From: an uncultured Clostridia bacterium
GTDB lineage: Bacteria > Bacillota > Clostridia > Peptostreptococcales > Anaerovoracaceae
DNA: 8,489 bases
NCBI GenBank assembly: GCA_946402595.1
Contig: CAMIWY010000051.1
Coordinates: 1 to 8,489 of the forward strand
Reading direction: 5' to 3'
Shown here: piece after piece, positions 1 through 6,132 of the stretch
How the letters are laid out: every line of letters begins with the position of its first letter
Position numbering within the stretch: position 1 is the stretch's first letter
Program-made: the position numbers and the translations under genes
Notes under the pieces: generated by a model
Databases searched by the model: none
The model's input: only the letters and a program-made list of their open reading frames with translations
Told to the model about the DNA's origin: nothing

Positions 1-90
1 ATTGCTCAGCCCCATCTTCGATACTTTCAGATATCGATGTCCTATTCAGTTCAAAGTCAGGATATATAGTCCTGTATGACTCTCCCCGAA
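1..90 (-). other. Spacer downstream of prdB; next gene not resolved
   Basis: These 90 bases follow the prdB stop on the minus strand. Known prd clusters usually continue with prdD/prdE, but I cannot place a confident start here. One frame stays open to the edge without ATG, GTG or TTG. Another has an ATG at 15-13 (MGLSN...) with no good ribosome binding site. A weak hairpin (CAGGA 58-62 / TCCTG 70-74) lies just after prdB. No terminator is visible, so transcription probably runs on past the window. Confidence 0.3.
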
Positions 91-816
91 TTAGATAACT
101 GCGTGATACTCGTAAGGCAGTGTAACGATCTTGCCCGGAGTCTCGATTGTCTCGAGGAGCTCGAGGGAAGCCTTTACGATAGCTGTCTGCATCTCAACAT
201 CGTGAGGTGCACCAGCGTTAGCGCCCATAGGTACCATAGGAGCAGCAGCTCTCGGTGTACCAGCCTGTCTTACAACTGGTGGAAGTGCTGCGATAATAAC
301 TGTAGGGATACCTGCAGCCTCGATTGCTCTCTGCACGATTGTTGCAGAGCGGTGGCAGGTTCCTCATCCAGCGGTAAGGAGACAAGCGTCAACGCCCTCA
401 TCCTTAAGCATCTGAGCTACAGCCGGACCTGTCTCGTTGGTGAACTTCTCAATGTTTCCGCCGCCGCCCATGAATCCTGCATGGTATGGTGCGCAAGCCT
501 TGATGAATCCCTCAGCTGCGAGTTCCTTAAGTCTTGTGATAGGGAACATGCAGTTGATGTCCTTGTTAACGTCGGAGTTGTCGTAACCACCGTGTGTTAC
601 CATCAGCTCATCCTCTGTGGACTCGTTAGGGATCTTTCTCCATGTGAAGTCTCCAGCCAGGTTGAATCTCTCCTGATCCTTTCTGTGAACGCCGGCAGCT
701 GTTGCAAGAGCAACTGTCATCTCGCTCAGAGGCTTAGTTACAGGAGCCCAAACTGACTTAGGAGTGATAGGTACGAATATCTCAGACTGTAATCCTTTTA
801 CAACTGTCATACTCAT
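91..816 (-). CDS. prdB: D-proline reductase selenoprotein subunit PrdB (in-frame UGA = Sec151)
   Basis: PrdB is the selenocysteine subunit of D-proline reductase, which cleaves the D-proline ring reductively to 5-aminovalerate in Stickland fermentation. The reading frame is split by a TGA at 364-366. Reading it as selenocysteine gives 241 residues, the usual PrdB length, with Sec at position 151 in the context TAG-U-GTCHRSATIVQ. Both sides of the TGA match the family: an N-terminal KGLQSEIFVPITPKSVW stretch, a Gly-rich GFMGGGGN loop, and downstream ALPPVVRQAGTPRA and VPMGANAG. The ATG at 814-816 has an AGGAGGT ribosome binding site (827-833). The gene starts 6 bases after the upstream small gene ends, which indicates translational coupling. 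An automatic caller would split it into two ORFs (364-816 and 91-336). The selenocysteine assignment rests on family match plus a hairpin after the UGA; the Sec machinery is not in the window. Confidence 0.96.
325..366 (-). promoter_or_regulatory. Bacterial SECIS element with UGA Sec codon of prdB
   Basis: The UGA codon is at 366-364. Starting 14 bases after it on the minus strand, CTCTGCA (349-343) pairs perfectly with TGCAGAG (335-329) around a 7-base ACAATCG loop. An outer TGC/GCA pairing (357-355 with 327-325) is possible across an internal loop. A short stem-loop at this distance inside the coding sequence is what SelB needs in bacteria. The pairing is seen; its function is inferred. Confidence 0.75.
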
Positions 817-822
817 TTCTGA

Positions 823-1101
823 TTAAACCTCCTGTTTGGTTTTACTGTGCATTTCGTCCTGGAGTTTATTGGCATGATCGATAGTTTCAAGATATCTCTG
901 ATTGACTTCGGCGCTCTCCTGTTCGATGAAACTCATGTTCCAGGCGACCTCCTGACCTATCTCCAGGTCATAATCTGAAATGATCATCCTCTTAGGTATC
1001 CTGAGATGTCCCAGTCTGCCCTTGAAGTCGATGGCTACGCTTCCGTCATGGACTTCCACGATAACGCCTTCCATTCTGATTATCTTGTCACCGTATTTCA
1101 T
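823..1101 (-). CDS. Small proline-reductase-cluster protein (CBO2463/CBO2479-like)
   Basis: This 92-residue soluble protein is encoded between prdA and prdB, in the slot where other clostridial prd operons carry a small uncharacterised gene. I believe that family is the one named after C. botulinum CBO2463/CBO2479. Residues 1-55 (MKYGDKIIRMEGVIVEV..., then DFKGRLGHLRIPKRMI) alternate hydrophobic and polar residues with glycine turns, suggesting a small beta-barrel. Residues 56-92 are polar and probably helical, ending in a Lys/Gln/Glu-rich tail. There is no signal peptide or membrane segment, and no cysteine. The ATG at 1099-1101 has an AGAGGT site (1113-1118). It begins 26 bases after prdA stops and ends 6 bases before prdB. 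Its placement between the two catalytic subunits suggests a role in assembly, maturation or stoichiometry, but no function is shown by the sequence. Confidence 0.85.
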   Translation of the reverse strand: MKYGDKIIRMEGVIVEVHDGSVAIDFKGRLGHLRIPKRMIISDYDLEIGQEVAWNMSFIEQESAEVNQRYLETIDHANKLQDEMHSKTKQEV

Positions 1102-1127
1102 ATCTCGAATCTACCTCTTTCCAATAA

Positions 1128-2996
1128 TTAGTCGTATTTAGCCTTTCTCTTCTCGCTCATTGGCAGTGCCTGCTCGTTGTCTACGAGTTCCATCTTAGTG
1201 CCGTAAGCCTTCTCGATCAGCTCTACGTTGCTCTCCTTAACTGCGTGTGTGTACTTTCTTTCAGGTGCCTTGATGCTCTCACCAGCCATCTTAGCCTTCA
1301 GCATAGCCAGACCTCTGATAGCGTCTTCGTGGCAGAGAGTGTTGCATGCAAGTACTTCGTTCTCGATACCGGACATGGACTTGTTGTTGTCGACCATAGC
1401 ATCGCAGTACTTGTTACCTGTTACGAGAGCACCCTGTACAGCGCAGAATGAGAATCCTACAACCGGAACGCCTCTCTTACCAATCTGCTCGATGTGGGAA
1501 GTGAAGTCTACGTGGTTGTTTCCGAATCCCTCTGTTGTAACGAATGCACCGTCTACGTTCATGGACTCTACCATCTGGCCAAGTCTTCTGGATACGTAGA
1601 ACTTGTCTGTGTTAGCCTGAGGTGAACCAACGAAGATTACGCCTACCAGGTCAACGTCGTCATCGTGAATTGCTTCGTAAACCAGTGGCTCTCTCCAGTA
1701 ATGTCTGGACATTTCCTTTGAAGCCGGTCCGATGCATGTAAGAGCGTGGATGCAGCCGTCCATAACCTCGAGTGGGTTAGCAGCTACTGGAACGTTACCA
1801 AGGTCTACGTTAGGCTTAGCTCCGAGTACTCCAACTGGCTCTGTAGGGAACAGGAAGTTATCGTGCATAGCGCCCTGACCCATGATCTCCTTAACGATAA
1901 CGATTTTCTTCTTTCCAGGTCTTCTAACCTGTCTCATAACCTGAGTATCAACTACCTGCTCATCAGTCAGCTGCTTCTTCATAGCATTTCTGATTTCCTG
2001 AGTTACGTGGTCAACTGCAGTGTGGATAGCGATAGGACCAGGTCTCTCCATGTTCTTCTTGTTGTCGATAACAGCATGAGCTCTGATGATGATCTCGCCC
2101 TTGTCTACTGCGCCCGGACGGTTCCACATCATGTTCTCATCGATGTATCCCTCGGAAGAACCGAACTCACCAACCTGTACTCCCTCTTCGGTAATACCGG
2201 TAACCATCATTACTACTCCGTCGAGAACTCTTGTAACGCCCTCACCCAGTTCATAATCGTCTTCCTTAGTAGCGATCGGCTGGATATCCATTACTGTCTC
2301 TGTGTAAGTGTGATAGTTGTCAGGTGTGATTACATCGAGTTCGAGGCTGTGTACCAGCTTCTGAGCGTCAGCACCTTCCTGTGCTGCTGCCTTACGGATG
2401 TACAGTGTTGTTCCTTCGATCTTGGTCTCGTCACCAAGAACTACCTTATCGATCTTGTAGTGCTTACGTGTCATCTCTCTGACTACTACAGCTTCGCCTT
2501 CTTCTTCAGCTGCCGGAGCTGCTGCAGCTGCTGGAGCTGCTGCTGCTACTGCTGCTGCAGGAGCTGCTGCTACACCGCCGCCGATTCCTGCAGGAATCTG
2601 GATGTCGATGTTCTTGCCCTCGCCGATGTGAAGGTTGATGTAGCCGCCAACTGCTGGAGCTGCTGCTACTGCTGCTGGAGCTGCTGCCTCTGCAGGAGCT
2701 GCTTCCTCAGCTGCTGCTGGAGCTTCTTCTTCGCCCTCAGCTGCATCGAACTTATCAACGATGTCTGCTGTGATAGGTGTGAGAGAATCAACTGTCTTAG
2801 TAAGCTTTGAGCCGTTGAGCACCTGGCCAAGCTTCAGTGCTCCGTCAAGGTTCAGCAGTCCGGAATCTACGAGATCCGGGAAGATTGCTGGATCCTCGAA
2901 GTTTGCAGGTGTCAGTTCTGTGCCTGCCTCTGCTCTGCAGCAAAGTACTGCTGGATCGTTTGCATGTTGCTTAGCTGTTTCAGCTGTGATTGACAT
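1128..2996 (-). CDS. prdA: D-proline reductase proprotein PrdA (pyruvoyl precursor)
   Basis: PrdA is the self-processing subunit of D-proline reductase. In the Clostridium sticklandii enzyme, cleavage at a Thr-Cys bond turns the cysteine into the pyruvoyl group that binds D-proline, leaving about 45- and 23-kDa chains. Here the protein has 622 residues and the conserved site GCIHALT|CIGPASKE places the cysteine at residue 421 (codon 1736-1734), the numbering I recall for the characterised protein. The downstream part (RHYWREPLVYEAI, then VGVIFVGSPQANTDKFYV) also fits PrdA. Two Ala/Pro/Glu-rich linkers (about 84-115 and 142-170) flank a conserved Gly-rich island (VGGYINLHIGEGKNIDIQI, from 116), resembling swinging-arm linkers. 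The start at 2996 is preferred over an in-frame ATG 13 codons upstream because AAGGAGG (3006-3012) sits 9 bases before it. Confidence 0.96.
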   Translation of the reverse strand: MSITAETAKQHANDPAVLCCRAEAGTELTPANFEDPAIFPDLVDSGLLNLDGALKLGQVLNGSKLTKTVDSLTPITADIVDKFDAAEGEEEAPAAAEEAAPAEAAAPAAVAAAPAVGGYINLHIGEGKNIDIQIPAGIGGGVAAAPAAAVAAAAPAAAAAPAAEEEGEAVVVREMTRKHYKIDKVVLGDETKIEGTTLYIRKAAAQEGADAQKLVHSLELDVITPDNYHTYTETVMDIQPIATKEDDYELGEGVTRVLDGVVMMVTGITEEGVQVGEFGSSEGYIDENMMWNRPGAVDKGEIIIRAHAVIDNKKNMERPGPIAIHTAVDHVTQEIRNAMKKQLTDEQVVDTQVMRQVRRPGKKKIVIVKEIMGQGAMHDNFLFPTEPVGVLGAKPNVDLGNVPVAANPLEVMDGCIHALTCIGPASKEMSRHYWREPLVYEAIHDDDVDLVGVIFVGSPQANTDKFYVSRRLGQMVESMNVDGAFVTTEGFGNNHVDFTSHIEQIGKRGVPVVGFSFCAVQGALVTGNKYCDAMVDNNKSMSGIENEVLACNTLCHEDAIRGLAMLKAKMAGESIKAPERKYTHAVKESNVELIEKAYGTKMELVDNEQALPMSEKRKAKYD

Positions 2997-3062
2997 ATCG
3001 ATCTTCCTCCTTAAAACTTGTGCCTGCCTGCGCAATGTGCACAGTCAGTGGTTGTATATATT

Positions 3063-3101
3063 CCTCTTCTCCGGGGGATTTGGGGCTCACCCGGAGAGAG
3101 G
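3063..3101 (-). other. Strong hairpin in the prdC-prdA spacer
   Basis: On the minus strand CCTCTCTCCGGG (3101-3090) pairs with CCCGGAGAAGAGG (3075-3063) as 12 base pairs with one bulge, around a 14-base loop. The hairpin lies 71 bases after the prdC stop and 66 bases before the prdA start. No U-tract follows it, so it is not a normal intrinsic terminator. It may be an mRNA processing or stabilising structure that lets prdA-prdB transcripts outlast prdC. The pairing is seen; the role is inferred. Confidence 0.6.
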
Positions 3102-3171
3102 CTTATACCATTAATAAATTATTCTATTGTATATACAGATGATTCGTTAGAAAGCGACATCAGGCCGGTAA

Positions 3172-4551
3172 CTACTGTACTGTCTCGTTGTCCTCTACGT
3201 TGTCTACTACGTCGAGGTCCTGATCTACCTTCTTGGAAACCTTCAGTGTTCTGTACAGCGGGTGTCCTACTGCCATCATTGCAAGGTCTGTCATGTGCAT
3301 TACCTTGAGTCCCATCTTAGGACCGGAAGCCATAACTGTGTTGGAGCAGTCAGAGCAGTTTCCGATGATGATGTACTCGCAGCCTGCCTTCTTGAACTCG
3401 AGGTTGTTCTTGACCTGTCCAGGGCAGTTGCCAGGACGCTCGCACTTACGTGTGCCGTTAGGCATCTCCTGAGCCTGCTTGCAGTAGCAGACATGAGCAA
3501 CTGTACCATTATACTTGGCAACGAGGTCTTCCATTCTCTCGAGGTTGCCGCCGCATGCGCATACCAGGATACCGACCTTAGCGCCCTTCAGGTCTCTGAA
3601 CGGACGTGTAACAAGGATAGCACCTGTAGCCTTGGTGATAGGAGCATCAAGAGTAGTAGCCTTACCTGTGAAGGCTCCGCCCATGATGATCTCGCCGTAT
3701 CCCATTTCGTCAAAGCCGCCTGCTCTGTCGATCAGTGCCTGTACGCTTGTACCTACAGGAACGTTCTCGAATACGTGAGCTTCGCTTCCGCCCTTGATCA
3801 TTCCTCTTACTGTGAGGTTCTTGTCGATCAGCGGCTTCTGATCTTCGATTGCTGCTACGCAGCTGTAAACTGTCTCACTGTTGATTACTACAGCGTTGGC
3901 TGCTGATGGGAGCTTGTCCGGCTCGAGCTCGATGCCGAGGCACTCTCTTACTACAGCACGCTCTTCGCCCATCGGATAGATGTCCGGGAGAAGATGTCTC
4001 TCAATTGCAGGATCGTCCTTCAGAAGTGCGTCCAGCTTGAGGATCGTCTCTCTGTGTTTCTTCTTGATAGCGATGATTCCCTTGTCAGCTCCTGCGATCT
4101 CCATAATATAATGGATACCTCTGAGCAGTCTTGCAGGATCCTCATCGATCTGCTGGATGTTGTGAGCAAGACCAGGCTCGCACTCGGAAGCATTTACGAG
4201 AATGTATCCGTGGTCGAGAACCGGCTTGTCATTCTTGCCGTCATAGATCTTGATGAATGTAGGGAATCCTGCACCGCCCTGTCCGAGAACGCCGGCTTCC
4301 TTGATCATCTCAAGGTTGGAGCCCTTAGCGATCTTAACGTAATCTTCAGGCTGTTCATCGTCCGGCTTGATGATGATCCTGTCGTCAGTGATCTCAATGA
4401 CCTCACCGGAAACGCTGGAGTGAACATTAACACCAAGACCTGTAGGAGTAGCGATAAGCTGACCTCTCTTTACCTTGTCGCCAACAGCAACAACAGGAGC
4501 ACATGGCTTACCTACAGCACCCTGCTTAAGTAGCATCTGAATGTTTTCCAT
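3172..4551 (-). CDS. prdC: PrdC, RnfC-like electron-transfer protein of proline reductase
   Basis: This 459-residue protein is related to RnfC and belongs to the prd cluster. It is thought to pass electrons from NADH or ferredoxin to proline reductase and may link it to the Rnf complex. Residues 1-62 form a barrel-like RnfC N-terminus (GKPCAPVVAVGDKVKRGQLI). A flavin/nucleotide-type glycine motif (GVLGQGGAGFPTF, 87-99) follows, then NASECEPG (120-127), PMGEERAVV (193-201) and an SLBB-like stretch (about 246-300). The C-terminal third is cysteine-rich: C331, C333, C355, C357, C370, C376, C391, C399 and C402. Some clostridial PrdC proteins are reported as selenoproteins, but this frame has no internal UGA. 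The ATG at 4551 has AAAGGAG (4561-4567) 9 bases upstream. The frame is open to 4629, but the upstream ATG there overlaps the candidate sigma-54 promoter. It is first in the leftward operon. Confidence 0.92.
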   Translation of the reverse strand: MENIQMLLKQGAVGKPCAPVVAVGDKVKRGQLIATPTGLGVNVHSSVSGEVIEITDDRIIIKPDDEQPEDYVKIAKGSNLEMIKEAGVLGQGGAGFPTFIKIYDGKNDKPVLDHGYILVNASECEPGLAHNIQQIDEDPARLLRGIHYIMEIAGADKGIIAIKKKHRETILKLDALLKDDPAIERHLLPDIYPMGEERAVVRECLGIELEPDKLPSAANAVVINSETVYSCVAAIEDQKPLIDKNLTVRGMIKGGSEAHVFENVPVGTSVQALIDRAGGFDEMGYGEIIMGGAFTGKATTLDAPITKATGAILVTRPFRDLKGAKVGILVCACGGNLERMEDLVAKYNGTVAHVCYCKQAQEMPNGTRKCERPGNCPGQVKNNLEFKKAGCEYIIIGNCSDCSNTVMASGPKMGLKVMHMTDLAMMAVGHPLYRTLKVSKKVDQDLDVVDNVEDNETVQ

Positions 4552-4625
4552 AATACGAATCTCCTTTGAACTACTTTGAAATAATGAACTGCATTTTTCA
4601 ATTATTACCGTCTTGAATTCGGCAC

Positions 4626-4639
4626 GCAAAAAATGCCCC
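4626..4639 (-). promoter_or_regulatory. Candidate sigma-54 (-24/-12) promoter for prdC
   Basis: On the minus strand AGGGGCATTTTTTGCG keeps the invariant GG (4639-4638) and GC (4627-4626) exactly 10 bases apart, with a T-run and TTGC at the -12 element. The -24 block (GGGGCA) departs from the consensus TGGCAC. A start near 4614 would give a leader of about 63 bases before prdC. In C. difficile, prd transcription depends on sigma-54 and the activator PrdR, so the match is biologically sensible. Confidence 0.45.
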
Positions 4640-4684
4640 TTTATTCATCCAAATAATACCATTTTGAGCTATTTATTACAACAA

Positions 4685-4735
4685 TGATATAATGAATTCG
4701 TATAGATAAAATTGATACGTAAAGGCATTATATCA
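4685..4735. promoter_or_regulatory. 51-bp nested dyad, candidate activator site (UAS) upstream of prdC
   Basis: TGATATAATG (4685-4694) and CATTATATCA (4726-4735) are perfect 10-base inverted repeats. Nested almost concentrically inside are CGTAT (4699-4703) and ATACG (4715-4719). The centre, near 4710, is about 80 bp upstream of the candidate -24/-12 promoter, a normal distance for a sigma-54 activator site. Each outer arm also contains an extended -10 box (TGATATAAT) facing the other, so two convergent ordinary promoters are an alternative reading. Confidence 0.4.
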
Positions 4736-4778
4736 CAGCCCTCTTTTTATGCAAAAACCGTTGATTTTTAAGCGTTTG

Positions 4779-4796
4779 ACATTAAATTCACATTAA
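4779..4796. repeat. Paired ACATTAA direct repeats, 11 bp apart
   Basis: ACATTAA occurs at 4779-4785 and 4790-4796, one helical turn apart, in the divergent prdC/prdF region. The same bases also form an imperfect inverted repeat (GACATTAA 4778-4785 with TTAACGTC 4793-4800, 7 of 8 pairs). This spacing suits binding of a dimeric regulator to one DNA face. The redox repressor Rex recognises TTAA-type half sites, but the match is too weak to name a protein. Confidence 0.25.
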
Positions 4797-4811
4797 CGTC
4801 CGCATACACAC

Positions 4812-4839
4812 CTTAAGTTTTGCTTAAAGCAAAATTAAG
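4812..4839. other. AT-rich inverted repeat in the prdC/prdF control region
   Basis: CTTAAG-TTTTGC (4812-4823) pairs with GCAAAATTAAG (4829-4839) with one bulged G. The core TTTTGCTT-A-AAGCAAAA is a perfect palindrome. In the plus direction it is followed by CATTTTTC, a weak T-run. It could be an operator for a dimeric regulator or a weak early terminator of transcripts starting upstream; the sequence does not decide. Confidence 0.4.
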
Positions 4840-4896
4840 CATTTTTCATGCACCTAAAAAGCACAAATTATTCCCGTTTAGCCTGCTGACAGATTA

Positions 4897-4936
4897 TTGA
4901 CACTCTTTCAGACGATGCGTTATGATAGTCCTATCA
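4897..4936 (+). promoter_or_regulatory. Sigma-70-type promoter of prdF with overlapping dyad
   Basis: TTGACA (4897-4902, perfect -35) is followed after 18 bases by TATGAT (4921-4926, one mismatch to the -10 consensus), predicting a start near 4933. TGATAG (4923-4928) and CTATCA (4931-4936) are perfect inverted arms two bases apart that overlap the -10 box and the predicted start, where a repressor would act. prdF thus appears to have its own housekeeping promoter, unlike the prdC side. Confidence 0.65.
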
Positions 4937-4937
4937 A

Positions 4938-4985
4938 AGAGGCAAAATTGACCGCCTCTCATATAGCTATGTGTTTTAAGGAGGT
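4938..4985 (+). promoter_or_regulatory. prdF leader hairpin and ribosome binding site
   Basis: AGAGGC (4938-4943) pairs with GCCTCT (4954-4959) near the 5' end of the predicted prdF leader. AAGGAGGT (4978-4985), 8 bases before the ATG at 4994, is a near-perfect ribosome binding site and fixes the start. The hairpin does not cover this site, so it is more likely to affect RNA stability or to be an operator than to block translation. Confidence 0.55.
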
Positions 4986-4993
4986 AATTACCC

Positions 4994-6070
4994 ATGGCAA
5001 AATATCTTGAGCCTAAGATCAACTATGATAATTATGATAAGAAGGTTATCAGAACAGTTGAAGCTCACACTGAGGGCGAGTACTGCAGAGTCGCTCTTGA
5101 CTGCCCGGAACTGCCGGGAAACACAATGATCGAGAAGAAGCACTATCTCGAAGAGCATTATGACTATCTCAGAACAATGCTCATGTTCGAGCCTCGTGGA
5201 CACCACGACATGTTCGGTGCTTTCCTCTGCGAGCCAATCAATCCTGAAGCTGACTTCGGCGTATTCTTCATGGACGGCGGCGGATATCTGAACATGTGCG
5301 GACACTGCTCGATCGGTGCTGCTACAGTTATCCTCGAAGCAGGCCTTAAGGAGATGAAGGAGCCTGTAACTCAGGTTGTTCTCGACGCTCCTGCAGGACT
5401 GGTCAAGCTCGACTGCAAGTGCAAGGACGGAAAGGTAACAGGCGTTACACTGACCAACGTTCCTGCATTCGTTTACAAGGAGAACCTCGAGCTCGAGTAT
5501 CAGGGCAAGAAGGTCGTATATGACATCTGCTTCGGCGGATCATTCTTCGCACTCGTAGACGTTGAGAAGAACTTCGGATTCAAGGTAACACCTGAGCACA
5601 CCAAGTTCCTCACAGAGTGGTCAAGCTTCGCACTCCAGGAGATCAACAAGACAGTTGAGATCCAGCACCCTGAGCTCGACATCACAAGCGTAGACCTCAT
5701 CGAGAACTACTGCACAGACGAACTTACAGAGAGCGACAAGGAGTTCTGCCCGGATGCAAAGTTCGCACTGAAGAACCAGCTGGTATTCGGCGAGCCTCAT
5801 GATCCGCAGATTGACAGATCCCCATGCGGAACAGGTACATCTGCTAAGCTGTCCTGGCTCTACAAGAAGGGTGAGCTCGGCGTAGGCGAAAGCTTCGTTT
5901 ACAAGTCATTCATCGACACAAGATTCATCGGAACAGTTGCTGAGATCGGACCTAAGGTAGGCGAATTCGATTCCGTCATCCCACAGGTAACCGGCGCTGC
6001 TTATCTCTGCGGCGAGGCAAAGTGGTTCATGGATCCGGACGATCAGATGACCAAGGGATTCACAATCTAG
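4994..6070 (+). CDS. prdF: Proline racemase PrdF
   Basis: The enzyme interconverts L- and D-proline with two opposed cysteine acid/bases, supplying D-proline to proline reductase; it should be cytoplasmic. Both catalytic motifs of the proline racemase family are intact: MCGHCSIGA with Cys102 and SPCGTGTSAK with Cys278. The Cys/Cys pair fits racemases and epimerases and argues against the 3-hydroxyproline dehydratase branch, which has Thr at the second position. The N-terminal RTVEAHTEGEYCRV and the VTGAAYLCG segment are also typical. At 358 residues it is about 20 longer than usual; an acidic stretch around 236-257 looks like the extra segment. The ATG at 4994 follows AAGGAGGT. It is transcribed away from prdC with its own promoter and terminator, although in C. 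difficile it lies within the prd cluster on the same strand. 4-Hydroxyproline epimerase is a less likely alternative. Confidence 0.93.
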   Translation: MAKYLEPKINYDNYDKKVIRTVEAHTEGEYCRVALDCPELPGNTMIEKKHYLEEHYDYLRTMLMFEPRGHHDMFGAFLCEPINPEADFGVFFMDGGGYLNMCGHCSIGAATVILEAGLKEMKEPVTQVVLDAPAGLVKLDCKCKDGKVTGVTLTNVPAFVYKENLELEYQGKKVVYDICFGGSFFALVDVEKNFGFKVTPEHTKFLTEWSSFALQEINKTVEIQHPELDITSVDLIENYCTDELTESDKEFCPDAKFALKNQLVFGEPHDPQIDRSPCGTGTSAKLSWLYKKGELGVGESFVYKSFIDTRFIGTVAEIGPKVGEFDSVIPQVTGAAYLCGEAKWFMDPDDQMTKGFTI

Positions 6071-6099
6071 TTGACTTAGACTCACAATCAACCTCAAAG

Positions 6100-6131
6100 A
6101 AGACCGGCTCACGCAGCCGGTCTTTTGTTTT
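6100..6131 (+). terminator. Intrinsic terminator of prdF
   Basis: AAGACCGGCT (6100-6109) and AGCCGGTCTT (6115-6124) form a perfect 10-bp stem with a 5-base CACGC loop, followed by TTGTTTT (6125-6131). It starts 30 bases after the prdF stop. Confidence 0.92.
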
Positions 6132-6132
6132 G

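Noticed and set aside
364..366. TGA in prdB as a true stop or frameshift (pseudogene)
   Set aside because: The frame continues unchanged on both sides with PrdB similarity, the position is the known Sec site, and a SECIS-like stem follows.
76..756. 226-codon plus-strand ORF opposite prdB
   Set aside because: Antisense shadow of prdB; the minus strand shows clear family match and a strong ribosome binding site.
1746..2810. 354-codon plus-strand ORF rich in Cys and Ser
   Set aside because: It is the antisense of the Ala-rich prdA sequence (GCT/GCA codons read backwards give Ser/Cys). It has no ribosome binding site and prdA is certain.
2997..3035. Longer prdA start (13 extra residues, MRRQAQVLRRKID)
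   Set aside because: The AAGGAGG site fits the internal ATG at 2996, and the extension overlaps that site. Cys421 numbering also agrees with the shorter form.
3063..3101. prdC-prdA spacer hairpin as an intrinsic terminator
   Set aside because: No U-tract follows the stem on the minus strand.
4552..4629. Longer prdC start at 4629
   Set aside because: No ribosome binding site there, it overlaps the candidate -12 element, and the ATG at 4551 has AAAGGAG at good spacing.
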